A stretch of 7,667 bases of DNA from XYB2-FULL-45-11 sp964360375 (GCA_964360375.1 CAYHWG010000044.1:1-7667); one strand, 5' to 3'. Counted from the first letter of the stretch, positions 1 to 7,219 are shown. A program made the numbers and translations. Notes: generated by a model from the letters alone, not told the origin.

Positions 1-1316
1 TTTTGCTTGTACTATTCATTTTATTTGCGCTGCAATACATCACGGAACCTCTCGCAAAGATTACAGAAATTGCAAAGCGTATTGAAAAAGGGGATTATCG
101 AAAAGATCCTTCGTCGTTTGGAAATAATGAAATTGGAACACTTTCACACGCCTTTCATAAAATGAGCGATGAGTTGATCCGCGCAAACAGCGTTCTTGAT
201 CAGAAAGTGAAAGAAAAAACGGCTAAATTGCAATCTGCATTAAAAATTGTTCATGCGCAAAAGGTTCAAGACGATGCACTTTTATCATCCATTTCAGAAG
301 GAATGATCGCGACCGATCATGAGGGAAATGTGTTGATGGCAAACAAAGCGGCAGAAAATCTCTTTGCCGTGCATTTAAAAGAACTCATTGGGAAATCCAT
401 TGAAAAAGCCATTCCTTTATATACGGATAAACAAGAGCTTGTAAAAAAGAAGGATCATCCAGCCCTCATCGCTCTTCAAACGCAAGAAAAGGTGTGTGTT
501 TCTGATTTTTCCGTTTTTGTTGAGATGAAACGCATGTTACTTGAAATAAGCGCCGCGCCTATTTTATTGAACGGCCAGGTTTTCGGTACGATTCTTATTT
601 TGACGGACATCACAAAAGCGAAAGAGATTGATCGGATGAAAACAGAGTTTATTTCTATCGCTTCGCATCAATTACGTGGACCGCTTGCATCGCTTAAATG
701 GTACGGAGATTGGTTTGCAAAAGGAAAAGCAGGAAAACTTTTAAAGATGCAAAAAGAATTTATTGCAAAAATGAACGCTTCTACCACAACCATGATTTCT
801 CTTGTCGATGATTTTTTGAATGTATCGCGCATAGAACAAGGAAAGATCAAGAATGAACCAACAGATGTTTCTGTTTTGGATCTCGTGAAAAATATTTTGG
901 AACTCTCAGAACATGAGATACAAGAAAAATCCATTCATATTTCAACGGTCAATTTGGCACATGTCTCTGTGGTCAAAGTAGATCCTGACATGATTCGAGA
1001 AATCGTTTCAAATTTCATTTCAAACGCGATAAAATACACACGTGAGGAAGGAGAAATTTGGATTCGACTGACAAGCGATATTCACACCTATCATGTTGAA
1101 ATAGAAAATACAGGTTATGGAATTCCGACACAGGAGCAATCAAAAATATTTTCAAAATTCTTTCGAGCGAGTAATATAGTCAAACAGGGAGTCAAGGGAA
1201 CGGGTCTTGGACTTTATACAACGAAAAGGCTTGCAGAATCATTTGGCGGATCGGTCGGATTTGCGTCGATCGAAAATGAAACAACTAAATTTTGGGTGAT
1301 AATCCCTCTTTCTTAA
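1..1316 (+). CDS. Sensor histidine kinase (HAMP-PAS-HisKA-HATPase), 5' truncated by the window edge
   Basis: This membrane sensor kinase would autophosphorylate on His and pass the phosphate to the response regulator encoded next. The frame is open from base 3, and the first readable codon (TTG) is not the start. Residue numbers count from it. Residues 1-13 are the end of a transmembrane helix and 14-65 a HAMP domain (EPLAKITEIAKRIEKGDY). A short coiled coil and a PAS domain follow (about 90-205), then HisKA with H-box SHQLRGPLASLKW (His222). The ATPase domain has an N-box around Asn337/Asn341, G1 NTGYGIP (369-375) and G2 GTGLGL (399-404), and ends at TAA 1314-1316. The residue after His is Gln rather than Glu/Asp, H+4 is Gly rather than Thr/Asn, and the first G1 position is Asn rather than Asp. 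The extracellular sensor part lies upstream of the window, so the signal is unknown. Confidence 0.95.
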   Translation, partial: LLVLFILFALQYITEPLAKITEIAKRIEKGDYRKDPSSFGNNEIGTLSHAFHKMSDELIRANSVLDQKVKEKTAKLQSALKIVHAQKVQDDALLSSISEGMIATDHEGNVLMANKAAENLFAVHLKELIGKSIEKAIPLYTDKQELVKKKDHPALIALQTQEKVCVSDFSVFVEMKRMLLEISAAPILLNGQVFGTILILTDITKAKEIDRMKTEFISIASHQLRGPLASLKWYGDWFAKGKAGKLLKMQKEFIAKMNASTTTMISLVDDFLNVSRIEQGKIKNEPTDVSVLDLVKNILELSEHEIQEKSIHISTVNLAHVSVVKVDPDMIREIVSNFISNAIKYTREEGEIWIRLTSDIHTYHVEIENTGYGIPTQEQSKIFSKFFRASNIVKQGVKGTGLGLYTTKRLAESFGGSVGFASIENETTKFWVIIPLS

Positions 1317-1321
1317 ATCTT

Positions 1322-1687
1322 ATGGCAAATGTTTTGATTGTGGAGGATGACCGGTTTTTATCGGATATTTACAAAATGGCGTTTACACAAAAGAAACATG
1401 CCGTTCATGTGTGTGGAAACGGAAAAGAAGCGCTTTCTTATTTGAAGGAGAACAAACCGGACATTATTTTATCCGATCTCATGATGCCGGACATGAACGG
1501 ATTTGATTTTTTGGAGAGTTATGTTGGAGAAAAAGGGAAATTGGATATCCCTGTGATTGTTCTTTCAAATTTGGGTCAAGAATCGGATAAGGAACAGTGT
1601 AAAAAATTCGGCATCAAAGAATATTTAGTGAAAACAGAAGTGGATATCGATACCATTTTAGAAAAAGCGGAAAAATATCTCAAGTAA
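1322..1687 (+). CDS. Single-domain (CheY-like) response regulator
   Basis: This 121-residue receiver domain has no attached output domain. It shows the full catalytic set: acidic pair Asp9/Asp10 (VEDD), phospho-acceptor Asp52 (DLMMPDMNG), Ser82 in the Thr/Ser position (IVLSN) and Lys104 (LVKT). The protein stops a few residues after the final helix, so it must act by binding a partner or in a phosphorelay, not by binding DNA itself. The start chosen is ATG 1322, five bases after the kinase stop, because it puts the first beta strand (NVLIVEDD) at the usual distance. A TTG at 1292 would add ten unrelated residues overlapping the kinase. There is no Shine-Dalgarno sequence, so translation is probably coupled to the kinase, the likely partner. 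It lies one base upstream of the exported-protein gene, in the same operon. Confidence 0.95.
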   Translation: MANVLIVEDDRFLSDIYKMAFTQKKHAVHVCGNGKEALSYLKENKPDIILSDLMMPDMNGFDFLESYVGEKGKLDIPVIVLSNLGQESDKEQCKKFGIKEYLVKTEVDIDTILEKAEKYLK

Positions 1688-1688
1688 C

Positions 1689-3644
1689 ATGTCATGGAAT
1701 TTTCAAAAAAAACAGGCGATTTCAAAACAAATTTTTTTATTTGGCGTCGTTGTTTTTTTTGGTTCCATCGTTTTTACGCAGATTCCAAAAGCGCAAGCGA
1801 TCGGTATTTCACCCGCGCGAGTTAATCTCGGAGTGATAAATAAAGGAGAAACAAAACAAGGCTCTGTTTTATTGTTGCGCGACAGTGTGCATGATGCATC
1901 CGGAGCGTTATCTGTTGCTGTGAGTGCTCGACAGTCCGGATCAGAATTTTTTTCCGGAAACGCGACGACAACCATCTCCGCAAACACAAAAACTCTTTCT
2001 TACCCGTTTACGATTACTCCGAACGCGTCTGCAAACGGAACATACACTGTTCCGATTGATTTTTTGGTTAGTAAAAATGCAACATCTACATCGGGCACAG
2101 GCTCAAGCGTTCTTTCTGGTGCAACCGTTCTTGTCCAATTTTCGGTTCCAGGCACCATTCAAACAACTCCAAGCATTTCTGGGCTTTGCACACTGAACGC
2201 TTCTGCAAATCAGGTCGTTGTTACAAACCTAGCTCAACCTATATCTTGTGTCGTCGAAAACTCTACGGTTCATCCAACCATCCATATCAATTCATTTCTT
2301 ACAAGCGGAACGGGGATTATTCCGAAAATAACGATTATATCCCAAAATGCAGGAAACGTGACGGTTGAAATTCCTACATCTACCACGATTGTAAGCGACG
2401 ATCCAACATGGGACGGGGTGTTTGAAACGCCGACGTTCACAACGGTTACACTTCCAACGGCAAGTGCCGGAACCGTTTCTACAGTCAGCCTTGCAATTCA
2501 AATGGGTTTTGCAGGCAGAAAATTATCGTTAAATAAAGCTGCGCGTATTTTTTTTCCAAACCAAGCGGGTAAACGTGTCGGGTTCTCAATAGAAGGAGAA
2601 CCACTGACGGAAATCACAGCTGTTTGTTCCGACGATGTTCAATTTGTTGGAGACTCGCTTCAAACGGACGGTGATTGCAAGATAAATAAAGGATCGGATC
2701 TTATTGTTTGGACAAAACATTTTACATCGTTTGCAACGTACGATGTTTCAATCGTTTCACCGACTTTTTCTGGTGGAGGAAGTGGCACAGCGGTGGGTGA
2801 TATTCCAATGGTTCTCCCTTCTATTCAAACGGAATCCAATCCAAAAGAACTTGTTTTGTTTCCAACACCATCCATGAAAACAAAACAAACAAAAGAAATT
2901 TTGATTCCAACCATTGAATCCAAAAAAACAGTTATTTTTTCTCAACCAGATCCAGAAAAAAAACATGAAATAACGGTGACGGAAAAAGGAAAGGAGATTC
3001 TGGCTGTAGTGTATGATCCGTTGCTTAAACCTCCGATGATTGAGTCATCCACACACACAACAGCATATCGTTATTATCGTACGAATGATGTTGAAGTTTC
3101 GTTTTCATCTGCTTCTGTAGGAGTTAAATTTGATCAATATTTTTATACGATTTCAACATTACCAACTGTTAGTTTATCCGAACTCCAAATCAGCTCGATA
3201 GATGGAAAAGTACAGGCTGTCCTCCCGGACGGAATTTATTATGTGCACGTAGCTGGACGTTTTGGAAAGAGCATCAGCGGAATACGCACAAGAAAAATCA
3301 TGATCGACGCCACTCCTCCTGTTTTTGTTTCGATTGATCTTCAAACAAAAGCACGCGCATGGACAAAATCAACACATACCTTGAATGTGAATGTTTTTGA
3401 TAAAACAGCCGGTCTTGCGTATTATAAACTGGTTGCTCCGTACGGCACAGAAGTCTCCGTCATGGATCAGATTCCCCTCAGGTATTTACACAAAGGAGAT
3501 CAAACGTATAAAATTCAAGCCGTGGACATTGCTGGAAATGTGCAAACAAGAACGATCGTAATTCACGTTGAGCGAGAACACGTATTTCTGACGATGAAGC
3601 GGATCTGGAACGCATGGATGAATAGAATAGGACTAAAAAAATAA
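1689..3644 (+). CDS. Large secreted multi-domain Ig-like surface protein (CPR type)
   Basis: A 651-residue exported protein of unknown function. Residues 1-37 form a signal peptide: basic start, long hydrophobic core, then PKAQA with cleavage predicted after Ala37. A beta-rich domain follows, opening IGISPARVNLG and ending near 160. It resembles PapD/WxL-interacting-protein-like Ig folds and matches the opening of the second exported protein in this operon. A second beta-rich region runs to about 356 and ends in a conserved-looking block with Cys313, Cys330 and WTKHFTSFATY (341-351). A Gly/Ser then Pro/Thr/Lys linker (about 357-440) leads to two further Ig/Big-like domains; the last starts after the TPP at about residue 545 and includes VDIAGN. 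The only four cysteines are two close pairs, 167/187 and 313/330. The tail (635-651) is basic and aromatic, with no sortase signal or membrane anchor. Role in adhesion or surface structure is inference. Confidence 0.85.
   Translation: MSWNFQKKQAISKQIFLFGVVVFFGSIVFTQIPKAQAIGISPARVNLGVINKGETKQGSVLLLRDSVHDASGALSVAVSARQSGSEFFSGNATTTISANTKTLSYPFTITPNASANGTYTVPIDFLVSKNATSTSGTGSSVLSGATVLVQFSVPGTIQTTPSISGLCTLNASANQVVVTNLAQPISCVVENSTVHPTIHINSFLTSGTGIIPKITIISQNAGNVTVEIPTSTTIVSDDPTWDGVFETPTFTTVTLPTASAGTVSTVSLAIQMGFAGRKLSLNKAARIFFPNQAGKRVGFSIEGEPLTEITAVCSDDVQFVGDSLQTDGDCKINKGSDLIVWTKHFTSFATYDVSIVSPTFSGGGSGTAVGDIPMVLPSIQTESNPKELVLFPTPSMKTKQTKEILIPTIESKKTVIFSQPDPEKKHEITVTEKGKEILAVVYDPLLKPPMIESSTHTTAYRYYRTNDVEVSFSSASVGVKFDQYFYTISTLPTVSLSELQISSIDGKVQAVLPDGIYYVHVAGRFGKSISGIRTRKIMIDATPPVFVSIDLQTKARAWTKSTHTLNVNVFDKTAGLAYYKLVAPYGTEVSVMDQIPLRYLHKGDQTYKIQAVDIAGNVQTRTIVIHVEREHVFLTMKRIWNAWMNRIGLKK
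2625..2756 (+). other. GPS/ZU5-like Cys...Cys...H-F-T motif in the large secreted protein
   Basis: Residues 313-356 of the large exported protein read Cys313, a 16-residue gap, Cys330, then WTKHFTSFATY ending in a short beta strand before a Gly/Ser linker. The layout recalls the GPS motif at the end of GAIN domains (Cys pairs followed by H-L-T-S-F-A), where the chain self-cleaves between the residue before Thr/Ser and that residue. It also recalls the H-F-S cleavage sites in the ZU5 region of PIDD and in NUP98. By analogy the scissile bond would be Phe345-Thr346 (codons 2721-2726). The motif is visible in the sequence. Self-cleavage is inference, since the residues of the catalytic environment cannot be judged without a structure. 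Confidence 0.35.
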
Positions 3645-3651
3645 TGGATGG

Positions 3652-5865
3652 ATGATAATTATGCAAAAATGGTTTTTCCGGATTTTTTATTTTTTGGTTA
3701 GTCTTTCGTTATTAGCCCCGCTGATTATATTTAAGTCTTTGCAATACCCTTACGTTGATTCTCAGGCATTTTTTTTGCGAATTTTGATTGAGCTTGCATT
3801 TCCATTTTATGTTTATCTTATTTTGCAAAACACATCTCTTCGCCCAAATTTAAAAAAACCATTAAATATTGCCCTGCTCGTTTTTCTTTTGATAAATATC
3901 ATTTCTGCGTTTCATGGAGTCAACCCACACAGAAGTTTGTGGGGAAATTTTGAACGCATGACGAGTGTTTATTTTTTGGGGCATCTCACCTTACTTTCTT
4001 TTTACATTCAGCTTTTGGGACAAGCCGGTTTTATCTATGTGAAGCGGTTGATGATCATCCTTGTTGGTGTCGCGACATTTGTATCACTGAACGGATTAAG
4101 CGGGTGGCTTCATGGACCCACGTTGATTTTAGATTCAACGTTACCAGATCGTGTTTCTTCCTCGCTTGGAAATCCAATTTTTTTTGCAAGTTATCTCGTC
4201 ATTCCTATTTTTTTGACCATGTATTTAGGATTGAACGCGAAAAAAAAATGGCAGAAAGTGTTGTATCTTTTTTTTGTCATCATTCAACTCGTCGGTGTTT
4301 ATGCGTCCGTTTCAAGAGGCGTCATGATCGGGCTGATCGTCGGAACATTTGCAGGAATCGTTTTGTTTATTTTGTTATCTAAAAATAGACGATGGAAAAT
4401 AATAAGTTTATTTTTGATTTTGATTATTACGATTATTGGTAGTTCTCTTTTTGTTTTTGCGCGTACATTGCCTGAGCAAACTATTTTACATCGAATGACG
4501 ACGTTTACGGGCGGAACAATGAAAGCTCGTGTCATTTTATGGGGTGTTGCTCTTAAAGGATTTAACGATCGTAAATGGTTTGGAACAGGACCGGAGAATT
4601 TTTATGTTGTAGAAAATAGTCGTTTCAATCCCGCGATTTATGAATTTGATCCGATATGGTTTGATAAGCCACATAATTATTTTCTGGAAATTTTGGTTAC
4701 GACTGGATTTTTTGGTTTTCTTGCATACAGTTCTGTGATTGGATCTGTTTTTTATGCGCTCTTTAAAGGATTTCAAAAACGTCATTTATCTGCAGCGCAG
4801 TTTTCTCTTTTGACAGCGGGATTTGTTTCGTATCATGTTCAAAATTTTACCGCATTCGATTCGATCGCATCCGGAGCGGCATATTTTATTTTAATCGGAA
4901 TGATTGCTTTGTTGGAATCAAATAACAATGTTCAGAAAGGTATTAATGTTGAAGTGATTTCTGTTTCGCACAATAAAATGACTTATATTATAGTCGGTAT
5001 TTCTACACTCATTGCAAGTATTCTGGTAGTTACAACAAATATTTTTCCTGTTTTAATTTCGCGATCCATTACACTTGGAGATAAAAGTGTCAATTTTTCT
5101 GAATCAAAAAAACTATTTACGACAGCACTTTCTCTGCCTTTTGATTTTGATGTGTATAGTCTGACAACAACAATCGGGGATTTTGTTTTAAGAAGTCTCA
5201 AAGATCCGAATCTTTCAAACGAACGTACAATGTTATTATCTTTTCTTGATCAAATCATTTTTAGACAAGAATCTCTTGCAGAGAAGAGTCAAAATCCGAG
5301 GTTGTATGTTACTTTGGCACTTATGGAAATGAATAAATTTTATTTCACGCATCAATCATTAGAAAAAGTTGAATCTACGTTAAAAATATTACGTGTTCTT
5401 GCTCCAAAGAGAATTGATGCTCTACAGATTTTTTTTGAATGGAATGAATCTATTCGAAATTATTCTGATTTAGTAATAATAGCAAAAGAAATGATTGTTC
5501 TAAATCCGTTTGGAAGAAATTTACGTTGGCAGTTAGCACGTGCGTATTATTTGAATGGGGATGTGTTAGATGCGATTAAAATGGGTGACGAAATAACGCG
5601 TGTAACTATTGCAGATGCAGATCCCGCTACGTTTGGTTGGTATTTGGACGCATATGAAAAATATGATTACAAAAAATACACAGCTCTTTTGGAGCAAGTG
5701 CTAGCGCAACATCCAGAAGGAACAGAGCATGCAATCGCCCTACTAAAAGCATATCTTATTCAGCATGAAACAGAGAAAGCGAATAAGCTGATGCAACAAA
5801 TACTCCTCGTGGATCCAAATCAAAAATCTTTGATTGAATCTTTATTCAAAACAATTTCACATTAA
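3652..5865 (+). CDS. WzyC/O-antigen-ligase-family polytopic membrane protein with TPR-like C-terminus
   Basis: A 737-residue protein. Residues 1 to about 475 contain roughly 12 hydrophobic helices. Family hallmarks are SRG (221-223) at a helix start, a long non-membrane loop of about 75 residues containing GTGPENF (311-317), and PHNYFLEILVTTGFFGF with His341-Asn342 at the next helix. This pattern is typical of WzyC enzymes, which polymerise or transfer lipid-linked glycans (O-antigen ligase, Wzy, PglL-type protein O-glycosyltransferase). The last 260 residues are soluble and alpha-helical, with TPR-like stretches such as ARAYYLNGDVLDAI. A monoderm CPR cell would lack LPS, so ligation to a surface protein or wall polymer is more likely (inference). 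There are no cysteines. Starts at ATG 3652 or ATG 3661; the GGATGG at 3646-3651 favours the second slightly. It sits between the two exported paralogs, 7 and 9 bases from them. Confidence 0.88.
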   Translation: MIIMQKWFFRIFYFLVSLSLLAPLIIFKSLQYPYVDSQAFFLRILIELAFPFYVYLILQNTSLRPNLKKPLNIALLVFLLINIISAFHGVNPHRSLWGNFERMTSVYFLGHLTLLSFYIQLLGQAGFIYVKRLMIILVGVATFVSLNGLSGWLHGPTLILDSTLPDRVSSSLGNPIFFASYLVIPIFLTMYLGLNAKKKWQKVLYLFFVIIQLVGVYASVSRGVMIGLIVGTFAGIVLFILLSKNRRWKIISLFLILIITIIGSSLFVFARTLPEQTILHRMTTFTGGTMKARVILWGVALKGFNDRKWFGTGPENFYVVENSRFNPAIYEFDPIWFDKPHNYFLEILVTTGFFGFLAYSSVIGSVFYALFKGFQKRHLSAAQFSLLTAGFVSYHVQNFTAFDSIASGAAYFILIGMIALLESNNNVQKGINVEVISVSHNKMTYIIVGISTLIASILVVTTNIFPVLISRSITLGDKSVNFSESKKLFTTALSLPFDFDVYSLTTTIGDFVLRSLKDPNLSNERTMLLSFLDQIIFRQESLAEKSQNPRLYVTLALMEMNKFYFTHQSLEKVESTLKILRVLAPKRIDALQIFFEWNESIRNYSDLVIIAKEMIVLNPFGRNLRWQLARAYYLNGDVLDAIKMGDEITRVTIADADPATFGWYLDAYEKYDYKKYTALLEQVLAQHPEGTEHAIALLKAYLIQHETEKANKLMQQILLVDPNQKSLIESLFKTISH

Positions 5866-5874
5866 AATTTTTTT

Positions 5875-6699
5875 ATGAAAAAACGTTTATTTTCTGTGAT
5901 CAGCCTTAGTTTTCTTACGTTGCTTTTTTGGAATCCAACAATGATACATGCAGAAATGTACGGAATCGGTCCAGGAAGAATGCTATTAGAAATCATGCCA
6001 AATCGTCAAAAAAAAGTGACGTTTAAGATTTTGCGCAGAGACGCACTTTTGGATCAAAGAATGGATGTGTCTGTAAAAGGTGACGGATTTAAACATGTTC
6101 GTTTAGATGGAGGAACGTCTCTCTTCCTTCCAAAAGGAAAGCAACAAGTATCGTATACAGTGACCATTGATTCGACGAATCTTGTTTCAAATCACGATTA
6201 TTCTTTTGAAGTTTCATTTTTAAATCAAGAGGTTGAATCGAACACAGGATCCACGGCATTTATTTTTGGAGTGACGGGTATTATTCAACTTCATGTTGTG
6301 GACAAACTTACCGAACCGACGAATATTTCATCAGAAGAAACTGTTTCGGATCAAATACAACTCTCTCAATTTTCCATTGAAAATTTGGGGCATGCCTATA
6401 ATAAATCGGTTCATCTCACACTGAAAAATACCCTCGAGGATTCTATAAGAACAATCCCGTATTCTATTGAGATTATGCAAGGAAGGAAAAATATTTTTAC
6501 CGGTCAATATTTTTCCAAAAAAACTCTTTCCCCTCAAGAAGAAGAGGTTGTTTCTGACCCCATTTCTTTTCCTCATGCGGGTCTCTATCGGGTTGTCTTG
6601 CGTGTTGGTGAAAAAACGTTTCAGAAAAATCTTTTCACGTTTTCTTTTTCGGATTTTTTTCATCGATTAAAAAAATGGATCGGCATCACCAAACCATAA
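5875..6699 (+). CDS. Secreted two-domain Ig-like protein, paralog of the larger exported protein
   Basis: A 274-residue exported protein without a recognised name. Residues 1-26 form a signal peptide (MKKRLFS, hydrophobic core, MIHA, cleavage after Ala26). The mature protein opens YGIGPGRMLLEI and continues with a beta-sandwich-like domain to about 145 that has the same layout as the start of the larger exported protein (G-I-x-P-x-R, then I-L-R about 20 residues on). A second beta-rich domain covers about 150-250 (FSIENLGHAYNKSVHLTLKN to AGLYRVVLRVG). The two-domain arrangement recalls the DUF916/WxL-interacting proteins of Firmicutes, but there is no C-terminal membrane helix. Instead it ends in a basic-aromatic tail (FFHRLKKWIGITKP). 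It has no cysteines. It starts 9 bases after the WzyC gene with only A and T between, and no Shine-Dalgarno. Its last 40 bases overlap the 3' end of lepB on the other strand. Confidence 0.85.
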   Translation: MKKRLFSVISLSFLTLLFWNPTMIHAEMYGIGPGRMLLEIMPNRQKKVTFKILRRDALLDQRMDVSVKGDGFKHVRLDGGTSLFLPKGKQQVSYTVTIDSTNLVSNHDYSFEVSFLNQEVESNTGSTAFIFGVTGIIQLHVVDKLTEPTNISSEETVSDQIQLSQFSIENLGHAYNKSVHLTLKNTLEDSIRTIPYSIEIMQGRKNIFTGQYFSKKTLSPQEEEVVSDPISFPHAGLYRVVLRVGEKTFQKNLFTFSFSDFFHRLKKWIGITKP

Positions 6700-7178
6700 A
6701 TGGTTTTTCGGTGAAACGCACCAAAGATTCGTGAGTCAGAACTTTGTGTACGGCCATCTCCCATTAAAAAATACGAATGAGGTGGAATTTTTGTATAGTC
6801 ACCAGACGATCCGTCCGGTGTTGTCGTGCGAATTCCTTTTTCAAGATAGGGTTCATGAAGGATAAATTTTTTTCCCTGTTCGTTACGGACAAAAACACCT
6901 TGTTGATTGATGGATATTTGTTCTCCGGGGAGACCGATGACGCGTTTGATCATTATTTTATCAACATTCGGTTCTTGTACTACCACGATATCACCACGTT
7001 TCGGCTCTCGAATAAGCAAAATTATTTTATTCAATAAAAAGAAATCGTTATCCAGGAATGTTTTTTCCATGGATCGTCCGTTTACCATTCCTGGTTCAAG
7101 AATAAATGTTCTTATACACAAAAGAATGATGACGGTTATTTTTATAAAATGAAATGTGCGACGTAGATAGGAATTCAC
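6660..7178 (-). CDS. lepB: Type I signal peptidase
   Basis: This membrane serine-lysine protease cleaves signal peptides from exported proteins at the outer face of the membrane. The 172-residue chain has one N-terminal membrane helix (about 10-27) followed by the catalytic-serine box NGRSMEKTF (Ser36) and the lysine box IKRVIGLPGE (Lys78). The C-terminal box is GDGRTQSSDSRIFG (140-153), where most relatives have GDNR, so Asn is replaced by Gly. The length suits a compact Gram-positive or CPR-type enzyme. The start is GTG 7178, the only start codon in frame after the upstream stop (TAA, 7191-7193 on this strand). No Shine-Dalgarno is visible. The gene converges on and overlaps the exported-protein operon by 40 bp, so its likely substrates are encoded next door. 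The stop is TGA. Confidence 0.95.
   Translation of the reverse strand: MNSYLRRTFHFIKITVIILLCIRTFILEPGMVNGRSMEKTFLDNDFFLLNKIILLIREPKRGDIVVVQEPNVDKIMIKRVIGLPGEQISINQQGVFVRNEQGKKFILHEPYLEKGIRTTTPDGSSGDYTKIPPHSYFLMGDGRTQSSDSRIFGAFHRKTIYGLVMPIHFFNR
6686..6714 (+). terminator. Interrupted hairpin at the convergent gene ends, possible weak terminator
   Basis: TCACC then AAACCAT (6686-6697) pair with ATGGTTT and GGTGA (6700-6714) around a two-base turn, with an unpaired TTC on the 3' arm. The inner stem alone is followed by a short T run (6704-6708), which could act as a terminator for the + operon right at its stop codon. The structure lies inside the lepB coding sequence, so it cannot end lepB transcripts. 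The T run is short and partly inside the stem, so this is a weak call. Confidence 0.3.
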
Positions 7179-7191
7179 AGACGGATAAGCT

Positions 7192-7219
7192 TAGACAATT
7201 TATAAAAATATGATACCAT
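7192..7219 (+). promoter_or_regulatory. Probable sigma70-type promoter for the small membrane-protein operon
   Basis: The -35 candidate TAGACA (7192-7197) matches TTGACA at five of six bases. After a 16-base spacer comes TACCAT (7214-7219, four of six against TATAAT), preceded by TG at the extended -10 position (7211-7212). Transcription would start near 7226, about two bases before ATG 7228, which implies a nearly leaderless message and rules out the in-frame ATG at 7210 as a start. Confidence 0.5.

Noticed and set aside
1292..1321. TTG 1292 as the start of the response regulator
   Set aside because: It overlaps the kinase end and adds ten residues unlike a receiver N-terminus; ATG 1322 places the first strand correctly.
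6608..6650. GTGAAAA/TTTTCAC inverted repeat followed by T-rich sequence, as a terminator
   Set aside because: It lies before the stop codon of the second exported-protein gene and the stem is short and A-U rich; probably chance in A+T-rich coding sequence.
6777..7152. Open frames on the + strand across the lepB region
   Set aside because: lepB on the - strand has all signal peptidase motifs; the + strand frames show no domain, and their hydrophobicity and codon pattern look like shadows.
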